Part shown: one piece after another, positions 48,947-58,988 of the stretch
Position numbering within the stretch: position 1 is the stretch's first letter
Layout of the letters: each line of letters begins with the position of its first letter
Assembly (NCBI GenBank): GCA_904066235.2
Contig: CAJFCV020000003.1
Coordinates: forward strand, 4,836,001 to 4,900,000
Length of the DNA: 64,000 nt
Direction of reading: 5' to 3'
Origin: Bursaphelenchus xylophilus
Taxonomy: Eukaryota; Nematoda; Chromadorea; Rhabditida; Aphelenchoididae
Made by a program: the position numbers and the translations under genes
Notes under the pieces: generated by a model
Seen by the model: the letters and a program-made list of their open reading frames with translations, nothing else
Told to the model about the DNA's origin: nothing
Databases searched by the model: none

Positions 48947-50161
48947 ATGCTAGTGGAATCAGATGTCCGGGAGCGGGCCTATCGGTTCGTCGCGTATTCC
49001 GCCGTCTCCCTATCTCTTTGTGCCATAGTCGCTGTGTTTATTACCTTGCCCATGGTGAACAATTACATTACCAGTGTGCACAATCGAGTGTATCATGAGA
49101 TGGAGTTTTGTAAGGTGAGCTGATTTGATTTAGCCTTAGTTTTCGTTTGATTAAAACTCTCAATTTCTTGAAGATATCGGCGAAGGAAGTGATGATGGAG
49201 ATGAATCAATACAGATCAGCCGTCCTGCCCAAGGATGGGCCCTCTGCTTTGCCCTTCTTCCTTCAGAATAATCAGACGAGGACGAAAAGACATGCCGCGC
49301 AATGTGAAGGTGAATTAAATTTATAATCGGGAGTCTAGACTCGGAGAATGTTTAAGATTTTTTAAAACCGGCTGATCCCGATCCGAGAATGTGATCGTTT
49401 TTCTGACTGTAATTTCCTGTCGAATCCCGTTTTTATATCGAAAACAAATCCCCGATTACTCTGTTTTTCTTATTTTACTTTCCTTCTCAGGCTGCTGTCT
49501 GCCCGGATTACCGGGACCATCAGGACCACCTGGCCGAAATGGAATCCCCGGCCGGCCTGGCGCTCCAGGAGCACCTGGATTCCCCGGACGACCCCCAGCG
49601 TAAGTCATCAATTTTGTTTAATGTAAACCCAATTGATCCTTGTAATATTTTCTTTATCATTGCAGTATCTGCGAAGCCGTAACGGAGCCCCCATGCACCC
49701 CATGTCCACCAGGAGAAGCTGGTCTCCCTGGCCCAGCTGGAGAGCCGGGAAATCCAGGCCCACCAGGCCATCCAGGACGCGCTGGAAACGACGGACCCCC
49801 AGGCCCTCAAGGACCGCCCGGCCCCAATGGATCTCCCGGAGAGCCCGGAAGAGACGGACCTCGAGGCGATCCAGGACGACCAGCCATCTCCACACCCGCC
49901 CTGCCAGGAGACCCAGGATCCTCCGGCGATCAAGGACCCCCAGGACTGCCCGGAGATGCGGGAGAACCGGGACGCCCTGGATCGGAAGGACAGCCTGGCC
50001 CACCTGGACCCCCAGGACCGTCCGGAAATCCTGGAGCCCCAGGCAAATCTGGAGAACCTGGCCAACAAGGACATCCAGGCCCTCAAGGAGAACGGGGAAT
50101 CTGTCCCAAATACTGTGCTCTGGATGGAGGTATCTTCTTCGAGGATGGCACTCGACGATAA
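48947..50161 (+). CDS. Cuticle collagen
   Basis: Exons 48947-49114, 49174-49309, 49491-49599 and 49666-50161 give 302 residues. The N-terminal signal-anchor ([19 protein letters not shown]) followed by [16 protein letters not shown] is a textbook Col_cuticle_N module. RTKR at the end of exon 2 is the subtilisin-type processing site (homology box) that precedes the mature chain. Gly-X-Y repeats start at [10 protein letters not shown], are flanked by cysteine pairs (GCCLPG, CTPCPPG), have one interruption (AISTPAL), and end in CPKYC plus a short tail. The product is a structural protein of the exoskeleton, secreted by the epidermis and cross-linked through Cys and Tyr. The exon 2 acceptor is CTTGAAG rather than TTTCAG. 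Three small membrane-protein genes follow on the same strand. Confidence 0.93.
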
Positions 50162-50368
50162 AACTGGCTCTCAAGATGTTGTATATTGTTGGAAAATAAG
50201 AATAAATTCTTTGCAGCTCTTTGTATGAAACATGTTTTATAGAAACGGCCAGTTCAGATAACACTAATTATTATGGCAGTATGTAATTACCCTCGGGCAT
50301 ATCGTCGGTTGTAAGTCGTAACTGGCAGTAAGTAACATTTGTCCAATCGAGGAAATTTAGCGATCAAA

Positions 50369-50587
50369 ATGGATGTAAGTTTCTGGTTGCTGATGACTCA
50401 GGGAACGAGATTACAGATCGCGACAAATGGAAACGTGCAGCCATTCCAATTGTATCAGTACCGGCGTTTTCTCTGGCAAGAACGGATCCTCTGGTTCTTC
50501 GTGGGGATTGGCGTCGGATGTCTGGTTGCCGCTGGCTTTATTTTAATCATGTATTTACCTCCGTTTATAAGTGTGGCTAGATCTTGA
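50369..50587 (+). CDS. Mini single-pass membrane protein 1, collagen-N-like
   Basis: Short gene 208 bp after the collagen stop. A 6-nt first exon (ATGGAT) with a GTAAGT donor and an acceptor ATTACAG 42 nt later give 58 residues. The unspliced frame is also open (72 residues). The core is YQYRRFLWQERILWFFVG followed by a hydrophobic helix and MYLPPF at the end. The order (basic residues, signal-anchor, short Leu-Pro-Pro motif) recalls the N-terminal module of the adjacent collagen, but there is no Gly-X-Y domain. I do not recognise a family; the function is unknown. A second gene with the same layout follows 180 bp downstream. Confidence 0.5.
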   Translation: MDVSFWLLMTQGTRLQIATNGNVQPFQLYQYRRFLWQERILWFFVGIGVGCLVAAGFILIMYLPPFISVARS

Positions 50588-50765
50588 AGTAAAGTTTTCA
50601 AACTCCATGTCTAAACAATGTCTCTTTCGCTTATCGATTAAAACAAAGCCCTCTGGCTGATGTGGAAGCCCAAAACAATTATCCCGAAACCAATAATTAA
50701 GGTAGATGCGTATCTCAAGCAGAAGTAATTGTGATGAATGCTCTTCTAGCCACTCCCTCGGTGTA

Positions 50766-51460
50766 ATGCCAACAGATTTAACGGTGATTCAGATCGCCTC
50801 TTTCAATTACCACCTGGTTAAAGAGCGCCTTACTTGGTGTGTCGTAGGAGGTCTGATTACTGTGTTCATTGTGTTGAGCTGCTTTATTTCTATGCATTTA
50901 CCGCCTTTCAATCATATCATTGCGTCGGCACATGAGTATCAGGGTAGTGATGTGGATGGAAGGGGAAACAAAAGTGCAAGGAACGCGGTGAGTTGAATAA
51001 AAAGGGGTGCGTTGAACAGATCTCCTGCAAAAATTCCATTTTGCAATTTGCAGACTTCATGGATAAATTGATTTTTGTAGAGAGACCGTAGAAAATGAGG
51101 AGAGACGCCTGGCAACGGAAAACTCTTGGGGCAAACATTTCCTAAAAAGGGCAAACAACTTTCAAAATTTTATTATTTTAAATTAATATCAGAAACCTAG
51201 CTTCGTCTTTCTATTACTGTACCAATGCGAAAAAAAAGTGATTTTAGCCAGCCCCAGTAATCAACTATCCCTTCGACGATTACTTTACGGATGCCGAGGG
51301 AATCGCGGATTGTCGGATTCGGGAGATCTTCAATTTCGAGCACAAATGTAAATTGGGGCATGGCTTAAAGGATTTGATTAATCCAGAGATCTCTACAAGT
51401 CCAGAGCAATCCAAATCCATATCCATTCTGAATATTACACTTGATGGATCTTTCAATTAA
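50766..51460 (+). CDS. Small single-pass membrane protein 2, collagen-N-like
   Basis: Two exons (50766-50987 and 51248-51460) join in phase to 144 residues; an upstream in-frame Met at 50706 would add 20. The region LVKERLTWCVVGGLITVF, a hydrophobic helix, then MHLPPFNHIIASAHEY strongly resembles the collagen N-terminal module in position and pattern. Instead of Gly-X-Y repeats the second exon encodes an acidic, soluble domain with two cysteines (DCRIREIFNFEHKC) ending in a Ser-rich stretch and NITLDGSFN. It is likely a type II membrane protein of the epidermis, by analogy to the neighbouring collagen. No named family is recognised. Confidence 0.6.
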
Positions 51461-51758
51461 CCTTTCCTTTTTTCTAATAATTCTTTTGCAAACATTGTAG
51501 TCCTCACAAGAAGTAAAATTTTTATTTTATGAAGCAATTTACCAAAATTGTAATAAAATTGTAGCCCAATAACATCTGAAATGTTGAAATCTTGGAAAGT
51601 TGGAAGAGAGAAGCCGTGTTAACATTATAGTCTGGCAATTCAATGGCCGAGTTTTATAATTCGGGCCTCCGAACAAACGAAGGGAACAGTGGTAGGTAGT
51701 ATTTAGACCGTATTTACTCTGTCCGCAAAGTGTCTAAACTTGGGTAATTTGAAAGCTA

Positions 51759-51905
51759 ATGACGATAGCAGGCCCTCTTCATGAAGACCTCGAAGAAAAG
51801 GGATCACGGTACCTTATTCATGTCGTTGTTCAATTGATTCTTGCCCTTATTCTAGTTTTATCGCTATATTTGATGGTCAAATTATTCAGTGAGATGAGTA
51901 AATAA
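51759..51905 (+). CDS. Micro membrane protein 3
   Basis: A 48-codon single-exon frame begins MTIAGPLHEDLEEKGSRY, then one strongly hydrophobic helix (VVVQLILALILVLSLYLMV) and ends KLFSEMSK. It is the third short single-pass frame in a row on this strand after the collagen. The polar N-terminus with one membrane helix is like a tail-anchored or type III micropeptide. It is small enough to be chance, but the charge pattern and position argue for a real gene. AATAAA overlaps the stop (AAATAAAG at 51900). Confidence 0.4.
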   Translation: MTIAGPLHEDLEEKGSRYLIHVVVQLILALILVLSLYLMVKLFSEMSK

Positions 51906-52473
51906 AGTGCATAAAGTACGGTATGTTAAGAGATTTTATTATTTGGCATACTTTTTAAAATTGTTGCTTCTATTACAAGAAACCTGCGTTGTACGGCCAT
52001 TGTCGTAGTAAAAGTTGTCCGTCGGTAACGATCGTTGAATTTGTTGCCCATATTTGAAGCGCTAGAACCAAAAACTTGACAGAGCGGGCATTTCTATTTT
52101 AGGACCATCCGGGTATTAACGATTTCCTTTGCAAAACTAGAGGCCAATCCGAGATTTCCTCTTCCAAGCTTTCCCTATTTTAGGATCTTCGGTCCTCCTC
52201 CGCCTCCATCACGCGCACTTACGTCGGTCGATATGTGTGTTCATGAATTTATGTCTGTTTAATGCTCTGATGCGTATTCCCAGTCGGCTTTGTTGTCGCG
52301 GCCCTCTGAATGATTGGATTTGTCCATATTATGGCCCATGCCCGAACCATTTAACGCCCCAGGCCCTATAAACTCTGCCCATAAACTTCCCGATTAAGGA
52401 CTTAATTTCCGTATTCTGCGCTGAAGTCGGTCATTTTGCTCATCGTTCTGTAAAGTTCCTGGTTTGAAGAGTT
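51906..52473. other. Intergenic, upstream of the tau-like gene
   Basis: No gene seen. It should contain the promoter of the ptl-1-like gene and the 3' end of the micro-ORF. Composition is mixed, with a G+C-richer patch near 52190-52400. Confidence 0.4.
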
Positions 52474-55400
52474 ATGCAGTTTAGTAGGACTATTGAGAGT
52501 TTTGGGGAAATTGATCTGACCATTCCTCTGAAGGATGAGCATAACGGACTATTGGTAAGTATAAGATAATATGGAAGAAACATGGCCACGAACTTTAGAA
52601 ATCAGCCCGTTCTGATGCCGGTTACATTCGCCTTTCTTTGAGCCCGGATCCGGATTCTGAATCCGTGGATATCAACTCTAATCTGACAAGTCCAAATCCA
52701 ACCAATGAAGGGGGTAATGATCAGTTAAAGTCATCTTTATATTATAAATAGATTACACAGAAAAGTAATCCTAATATTTTCAGATGGCCAGCCAATTTTT
52801 CCTCAAAGACGTAGATCATCGCGCCTAGCTAGTCTCAAGTCGGAACTCATTGAGAGTGGAGCTATATTCAGGTATTTCCAGTACACAAAATATATTTCAT
52901 CATCAACCTTATTGGTCAATAATAATCATCTTATTGCAGACCTCCATTTACTCCGTCGAACAGTCTAACGCGAATGACCGCCGATCAAACTCCTCGAGAA
53001 CAGATCGCTCAGGCATTTGATGTTCCTCCAAGTCCGCCATCCCGAGCTAGTTCCAGGTAAATTCAAGTCGGTAAAATTCTATATCTTCTGAAGGGGGGTT
53101 ATTAAATAACGGAGATCAGGCCCTGTTGTGTTCCAATCCACAAAAAAAAAGTTTTTCGTAACAGATTTAGTTCCGCCAAAAATTTTTTTGTTTAGTCATT
53201 TCATACGTCATCGTCTCTGCTCGGCAAAGATAGTCGGTTGACTCTCCTCAAGTCCTGATCTTAAAACACGATTTCTGAGTGAGTGTAGCAGCCCTTGACA
53301 TAGAAAATTTCGACCTCGGGTTTTTTGCCTTAATGTGACCGACATCATCCTAAAAACTTATTGGCAAAACAGTTTTGCCTACTTCCGCCGTTAACATAGT
53401 TGTTTTTACAATTTATTGTTTATACAGTAATCCACAATAATTCAGTAATGACCATACAGACATTCATGAAATTGTGTACACTGATGTTTTCGAACTCGTA
53501 GATTTCAAAAAAAGTGGTTTTGACTCGTTAGGATTACTGTAACATACCAAACTGCCGATTCGGCCGCCAAAAATCGGCCGTAAAAAGTTTGTTTCTGAAA
53601 ACCCACAGCTGATTTTTACATATGTTAATCAGCATAAAATTCTGCCCTATAAACGTTAAAAAAAAGTCCAAAAAGTGGGGCGGCATTTTTCATGGTATAG
53701 TGGTTTTCGGTCAGAACTACCAATCCAGCGTCCCGAGTTCGAGTCCGCCTGGATGCAAAACCCAAAAATAAAGCGTGAATTAGCTTTAATGTGGTCTTGG
53801 GGTCTGTATGAGGGAGACTGAATAATTTTAGACATAGACGATATCCCTATTAGAGATAAAAATGGATTTTATATAATTTTAGATGATAAATTCGTGAAAA
53901 ATAAAACGTCTTCAAATCGCTTGAAATTGATAAAAGATCTTCTAGGAATAATTCTAAGCAACTTTTCCGTTAGGTTTTTTTGATTGCTTACTGTACCATG
54001 GAGTACTGTAACATAAAACTTTTTTTCCTTAACCGTGGTTTTCTTCTAAATTCTTCAATGAAATTTTGAATTTTTTTGGTTGGCTTTTTTAAACGGTTCA
54101 AACCATACGCGCTGCATATTTAAAATAAAAGTCCATCTCTATTCCAGTGTGTATTCATATCATCGTCAATTGGTGAAACTTCGGGAGATTTCTCAGATCT
54201 TTTGAATCGTACGGCCATAGAAACATTTTGGTGTCCCAACCGACTCATTCTTAACCATTTCTATCATAACAGTGATAGTCCGATGCCTCTGCGCTCTGTG
54301 GTATGTGAAAAACTAAATCGGGTTTTATGTTACAGTACTCCATGGTACAGTAAGCAATCAAAAAAACCTAACGGAAAAGTTGCTTAGAATTATTCCTAGA
54401 AGATCTTTTATCAATTTCAAGCGATTTGAAGACGTTTTATTTTTCACGAATTTATCATCTAAAATTATATAAAATCCATTTTTATCTCTAATAGGGATAT
54501 CGTCTATGCCTAAAATTATTCAGTCTCCCTCATACAGACCCCAAGACCACATTAAAGCTAATTCACGCTTTATTTTTGGTTTTTGCATCCAGGCGGACTC
54601 GAACTCGGGACGCTGGATTGGTAGTTCTGACCGAAAACCACTATACCATGAAAAATGCCGCCCCACTTTTTGGACTTTTTTTTAACGTTTATAGGGCAGA
54701 ATTTTATGCTGATTAACATATGTAAAAATCAGCTGTGGGTTTTCAGAAACAAACTTTTTACGGCTGATTTTTAGCGGCCGAATCGGCAGTTTGGTATGTT
54801 ACAGTAATCCTAATGAGTCAAAACCACTTTTTTTGAAATCTACGTGTTCCAAAACATCAGTATACACAATTTCATGAATGTCAGTATGGTCATTACTGAA
54901 TTATTGTGGATTACTGTATAAACAATAAATTGTAAAAATAACTATGTTAACGGCGGAAGTTGGCAAAACTGTTTCGCCAATAAGTTTTTAGGACGATGTC
55001 GGTCACATTAAGGCAAAAAACCCGAGATCGAAATTTTCTATGTCACGGCCTAACTAAAGGCTGCTTCACTGACTCAGAAATCGTGTTTTAAAACATGGCT
55101 CATTTGGCATTTTGCAAAATTTAGACAAAATCTAGCCGCCATTTCAGAACGAGACAAGCGGTAGTCCTGTCCCCAGTCATCCTTCTCGTATTACTTTGTT
55201 CTTTATTTATGGGCATGACTGGTTCTTTTGGATTACCTTTATATCGTTTTTCCTTTTTATTTCCACGTTGTTAAATTGACTGTGAAACAAAAAAGAGTCG
55301 GGGAAGAGGGAAAGGAGGGAAGGCAAATGCCAAAAGCGGCATTATTTTATGTGGCCATGCCGGAGACATAATGTAATACGTCTTCATGTCCTTAGGGCCG

Positions 55401-57861
55401 ACATTTGGTAGGCAAATATTCGGGGAAATTGGATCTCCACACCTTTTTTCTTTCTTTTCTGGTTGCCCTGTGAAGAAAATTCCTGATTCCCTGAGGCATC
55501 TCGAACATTTAGCGCATTAGGGAGGATGCGGGAAGTGAAAAGTTTGGCTGTGGGAAGTCCGGGGACTCGGGTGTCATGTTTTGAAGGGCATGCATAATGT
55601 TGGACGGGTATTTCCGACCACTTTTCTTCTGACTGTCGACCAAAAGGACGGGTTTCGCGCCTCCAGATGGCTAACGAAATACAACGACACCTCCGATGTA
55701 CCCTATAATTATTTATGTTCGCTTTCCAAAAAACTTTTTCCAGTCGAATAATCCTTGAATTTAATAAACGCCGAACCATTCAAATCTTCCCGTTTTCTCG
55801 CTCCCTTTGTCGTTGAGGCCATCTCCCAGCCCCTCAGGGCCCTTCTCTTTAAGGCCTTGCGAAAATCTGAGCTCGTCTTTTTATGGGGAGAGAAACTCAG
55901 TTTACTCGGGACCAACTCTAAACGGGTATTATAGAGATTTGGGGAATGTGGAGTCACCGGGCGACTTAAACCCGGACTTGGATTACTGTAAATGGATGAC
56001 TTAAAGCGATTTTCGATTAATTTTTTCGTCCAATTTTGGCAAGTTTGTTTCCTCGCAAGTAAAATTTTGCGTTTTATTTTTTGCACCTACAAGATATCAC
56101 GCAAAAAACGCTTTTGCTTCATAAATCCCGCCCGTTTTTTACACCTATTTTTAAACGTAAAGCCATTTATAATAATTTCCTTGCCAATTTCCGCGTTGTT
56201 ACACTTTTTTCTGCTCAAAAAAGTCATAATGATCTCCGATATATAACATTTTATACATAATTCCCTTGAGAATTACGCAATAAAACAGTAATTAACGGTA
56301 ATTCCTATTGTGCAATCAAAAATCGAGGGAATTGCACGGGAACTTTACTCGTATTTTCTTCGTAAACTGTCAACAGTTTATTTTAGAGGTCTGTTATGTC
56401 CAGACGGATGTTTGAGACCTGTAATTTACACCTTTTCAGGAATTTTAGATGCCTTGGGTACATAGGAAAGGCATTTTTTAGCCGTTTGTTGGTGAAAAAA
56501 TTGACAACTGCATATGTTACAGCAAAATTTTATTGCAGTCGCCGTATCATTGAAAATTTGAGTAGAAATTATTATCCGAAATCTCTTCCCTCCTGAAAAG
56601 TCTCTGAGATCTCCTTAAAGTCACTTTGGATTATTTGTTTTCTCCAGAAACGCCTTTTCCAGAAATTAGAATCCCCGTTTCATCCAATAGAAGGGACGGA
56701 CAAATGATTGCTTTGAATGGACATTAGCCCCCATCCTGTCGCCCATTCTTTTCCCTTTCCTCTTTAATCTCCGGATATTGCAAAAAGAATCGCAATGTTT
56801 TCAGAGATTACCCTTCCAAAACGAGTGGTCTAGTGGAAGTTGCTTTGATTTCTGTCTCATTTTTTGGGTTTCATTTAGATTTGCTGATAAAAATAGCCGT
56901 ATTGTCCAATCAGCATCGCTATCCTACAATGCTGTTAAAAAATAAATTTTTTTGTCATCCATTGCAAAAATCCGCTTGTTTAGAATAATCATCCTTATCC
57001 ATTGGACATTTCCAGAAAGAAGTCATTATAAAAATTCCTATTTTTCTCGGAAATGCACATGTCCGGGATATTACAGACCTTTCTTTTTTACCTCACCCCC
57101 ATAGAAACCAATTTAAAAAAATAATTTTGAAAAATTCAGGATGAGATCGGCCTCAGTCCGACCGGGATCACAGGCTTCGAATGTGTCGAACGCAAGCAAA
57201 AGGGAGCCCAGTCTTCCGCCGATGAAGAATCGATATGCCCATGTAAGAAGGTAAGGGGATATAAAATGATTTTAATGATTTGATCCCATATTTAGTCGAG
57301 TGGACTCTCATTCCAACCACAAACCGCCTCCATCTCAGGTCAAGATCCTTCACAAACCAGTCAAGATCGAAGCCAGAAGTCGGGTTGGATCCCTGGCCAA
57401 CATTACACATGTTCCTGGTGGGTTTCTTCAAAGAATCTTGTAGTTAAGGTTCAGACTCCGCATTAGAGTAGGGGTACTCGAGGGATATCTGAAATATCTT
57501 TTTAGTTACCTCTTCTTATAAAAGATACTTTCCTTTATAAGATTATAAGTAACTAAAGTCCCTATACGAACACCAATTTTGATGTCATCCTTTAGGTGGT
57601 GGAGACAAGAGAATTCCCACTCAAAAACTCGATTTCAAATCCCGAGCTTCCCCCAGAATTGATTTCGGAGTGAAAGGAAAGGAAAGTGCCAATGGGAGTG
57701 CCGCCAGCAGCAGACCTCCATCTACAACACCCGTAAGTCCCCTTCAACAAGTTTATGTCATGTGATTGCAACCCACATTGCAATTTAAATGATTTCAGAG
57801 TCATTCTTCCCGCAGTATGGACAGAAATGGAGCGCCCCACAAGAGACCCGTCCAAGCGTAA
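52474..57861 (+). CDS. ptl-1: Tau/MAP2/MAP4-family microtubule-associated protein (PTL-1 type)
   Basis: Eight exons (52474-52554, 52599-52713, 52784-52871, 52940-53056, 57140-57250, 57296-57417, 57596-57732, 57799-57861) join in phase to 277 residues. The N-terminal half is acidic then Ser/Pro-rich and disordered. Exons 6-7 encode VKILHKPVKIEARSRVGSL, then NITHVPGGGDKRIPTQKLDF: the tau repeat with its hallmark PGGG turn and the flanking KLDF/KLTF segment. Such repeats bind along microtubules and stabilise them; in worms PTL-1 acts in neurons. Only one complete repeat is visible, whereas the C. elegans protein has several. Intron 4 is 4.1 kb and filled by a large palindrome, so missing repeat exons there cannot be excluded, though I see none. 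A possible alternative 3' exon lies at 58351. Confidence 0.9.
53683..53756 (+). pseudogene. tRNA-like block in the left arm of the palindrome
   Basis: The 74-bp block starts GCATTTTTC and ends GGATGC, whose ends can pair (GCAT/ATGC plus G-U pairs) like an acceptor stem. It has an A-box-like TGGTATAGTGG and a B-box-like GTTCGAGTCC. The T stem does not pair, so it is not a functional tRNA. A perfect-spacing copy lies in the other arm. Confidence 0.5.
54585..54658 (-). pseudogene. tRNA-like block in the right arm of the palindrome
   Basis: Reverse-complement copy of the block at 53683-53756, same length, same A and B boxes. The two face each other across the spacer, so Pol III initiation at both would make convergent, self-complementary transcripts. 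Confidence 0.5.
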
Positions 57862-58041
57862 CCTTTCACAACGCTGATGCAAAAGATTAATTACGGGTCG
57901 TGCTTATAATGTATTATAAATTTTGTAATAAATTTTACAAGTTCCAAACTTTCGGCCGAGCAAGTCGAAATTCTTTTTCAAAAAAAATTGTCTTCTGAAA
58001 ATCTATATTTGAATATTTTAGAGGCTCCCGGCATCGTTGAA

Positions 58042-58239
58042 TACTAGTCGCGGAAAAAAGTCCTTGGAATTTTTCGCGGCCCCCAAATCTCGTCGCACTC
58101 CGAAATGTTGATTTGTCGCGAGAATCGCGCGCGACAATAAGGCAAAAACAAGAAAATTGCACTGTGCAAAAGCACTTTTCGGGTTCATGCACAGTGCAGA
58201 GTCGCAGAAAATTCTAAGGACTTTTTTCCGCGACTAGTA
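58042..58239. mobile_element. 198-bp MITE, copy 2
   Basis: Starts TACTAGTCGCGGAAAAAAGT and ends with ACTAGTA after the reverse complement of that repeat. Its length and internal order match the copy at 31767-31964, but in reverse orientation. TA borders at both ends. No coding capacity. Confidence 0.9.
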
Positions 58240-58350
58240 TGTCTCTTACAATGCCGAAGAAACCCTGGAGTAAAGGAAATATTGACTGATGGTCAATAAA
58301 TATGACTGTTCTAAAATATCGATAATCTTCCTTCAACAATCGTCCAACAG

Positions 58351-58484
58351 TGTTGAAGGAGTCGAAGAAACTCATCCTGAACCCCTCACGGATCAGGAGG
58401 ACGTCCCGGAAACCGTGGAGAAGTCGGAAAGGTGGCTAAGACCGCGAAAAAGCATCTCGGTTTCTTTTCCAGTGCCTCCATCTC
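58351..58484 (+). CDS. Coding-like exon of unknown assignment (possible ptl-1 alternative 3' exon)
   Basis: After the acceptor CGTCCAACAG a frame in phase 2 reads SVEGVEETHPEPLTDQEDVP, then ETVEKSERWLRPRKSIS and VPPSQ up to a possible GTTCTT donor. The frame stays open to 58699. Phase 2 fits the donors of ptl-1 exons 3, 4 and 5, and the acidic, Pro-rich composition fits a tau-like protein, so this may be an alternative terminal exon. It has no PGGG repeat. Alternatively it is a decayed exon or chance. Confidence 0.3.
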
Positions 58485-58988
58485 AGGTTCTTGCCAATCC
58501 AATTTTTCTATTATTCTGTTCAAGTATACACGATACGAACGGAATTTACAGGACTTTTCAAAAAGTTGTTGCTTTAATAGTCAAACAAATAAGCGACAAA
58601 AATGGACAAAATAAATATTTTGGCTTGCCCTCAGGGCCTAGACAATACAGAAAAAGGAGAAAAAAGATAAAGGATAACATACATTTCCCGTTTGTGTGAT
58701 GGGGGATCCGTCGAAGTGAAAAACGGAATGAGAAAATGCAGAAATTGCTGGGATTTTGGATGAGAAAAGACCAAGAATAACTTCAGCTGACAGAGAATGA
58801 ATGACAATCACCGGTTCAGGGTCCCAACTCAGTCCGGACTAGCAGAGTCCCAGACCAACTTTAGCAATAGAGAAAATACATCTTCATAAAGGACCCATCT
58901 TAGTATAATAATATATGCAAAAACAAGACAAAATAAAGAGAACGCAGCACCATCAAACCAAAACCCACACGACCACGGCTGGTTCAGA

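Larger units (their letters stand above)
53261..55091. repeat. Giant palindromic element in ptl-1 intron 4
   Basis: Arms of about 760-770 bp (53261-54019 and 54322-55091) are near-identical reverse complements around a 302-bp unique spacer (54020-54321). The outer end begins TTAAAACACGATTTCTGAGT and the inner end has TACTGTACCATGGAGTACTG, itself palindromic. The right arm has a small insertion near 55055. Each arm carries a tRNA-like block. The spacer has no recognisable transposase. RNA from this intron could form a very long hairpin. It is most likely a foldback-type transposon. Confidence 0.93.
57862..58988. other. Intergenic between convergent genes
   Basis: Between ptl-1 (+) and the 4E-T homologue (-). 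It contains a MITE (58042-58239) and a coding-like stretch at 58351-58484 described separately. The rest should be 3' UTR sequence; tandem AATAAA-like motifs occur near 57930 (+). Confidence 0.45.

Noticed and set aside
49520..50086. 188-codon minus-strand frame across the second collagen
   Set aside because: Shadow of Gly-X-Y codons (GGN/CCN) read on the other strand; the plus-strand collagen explains it.
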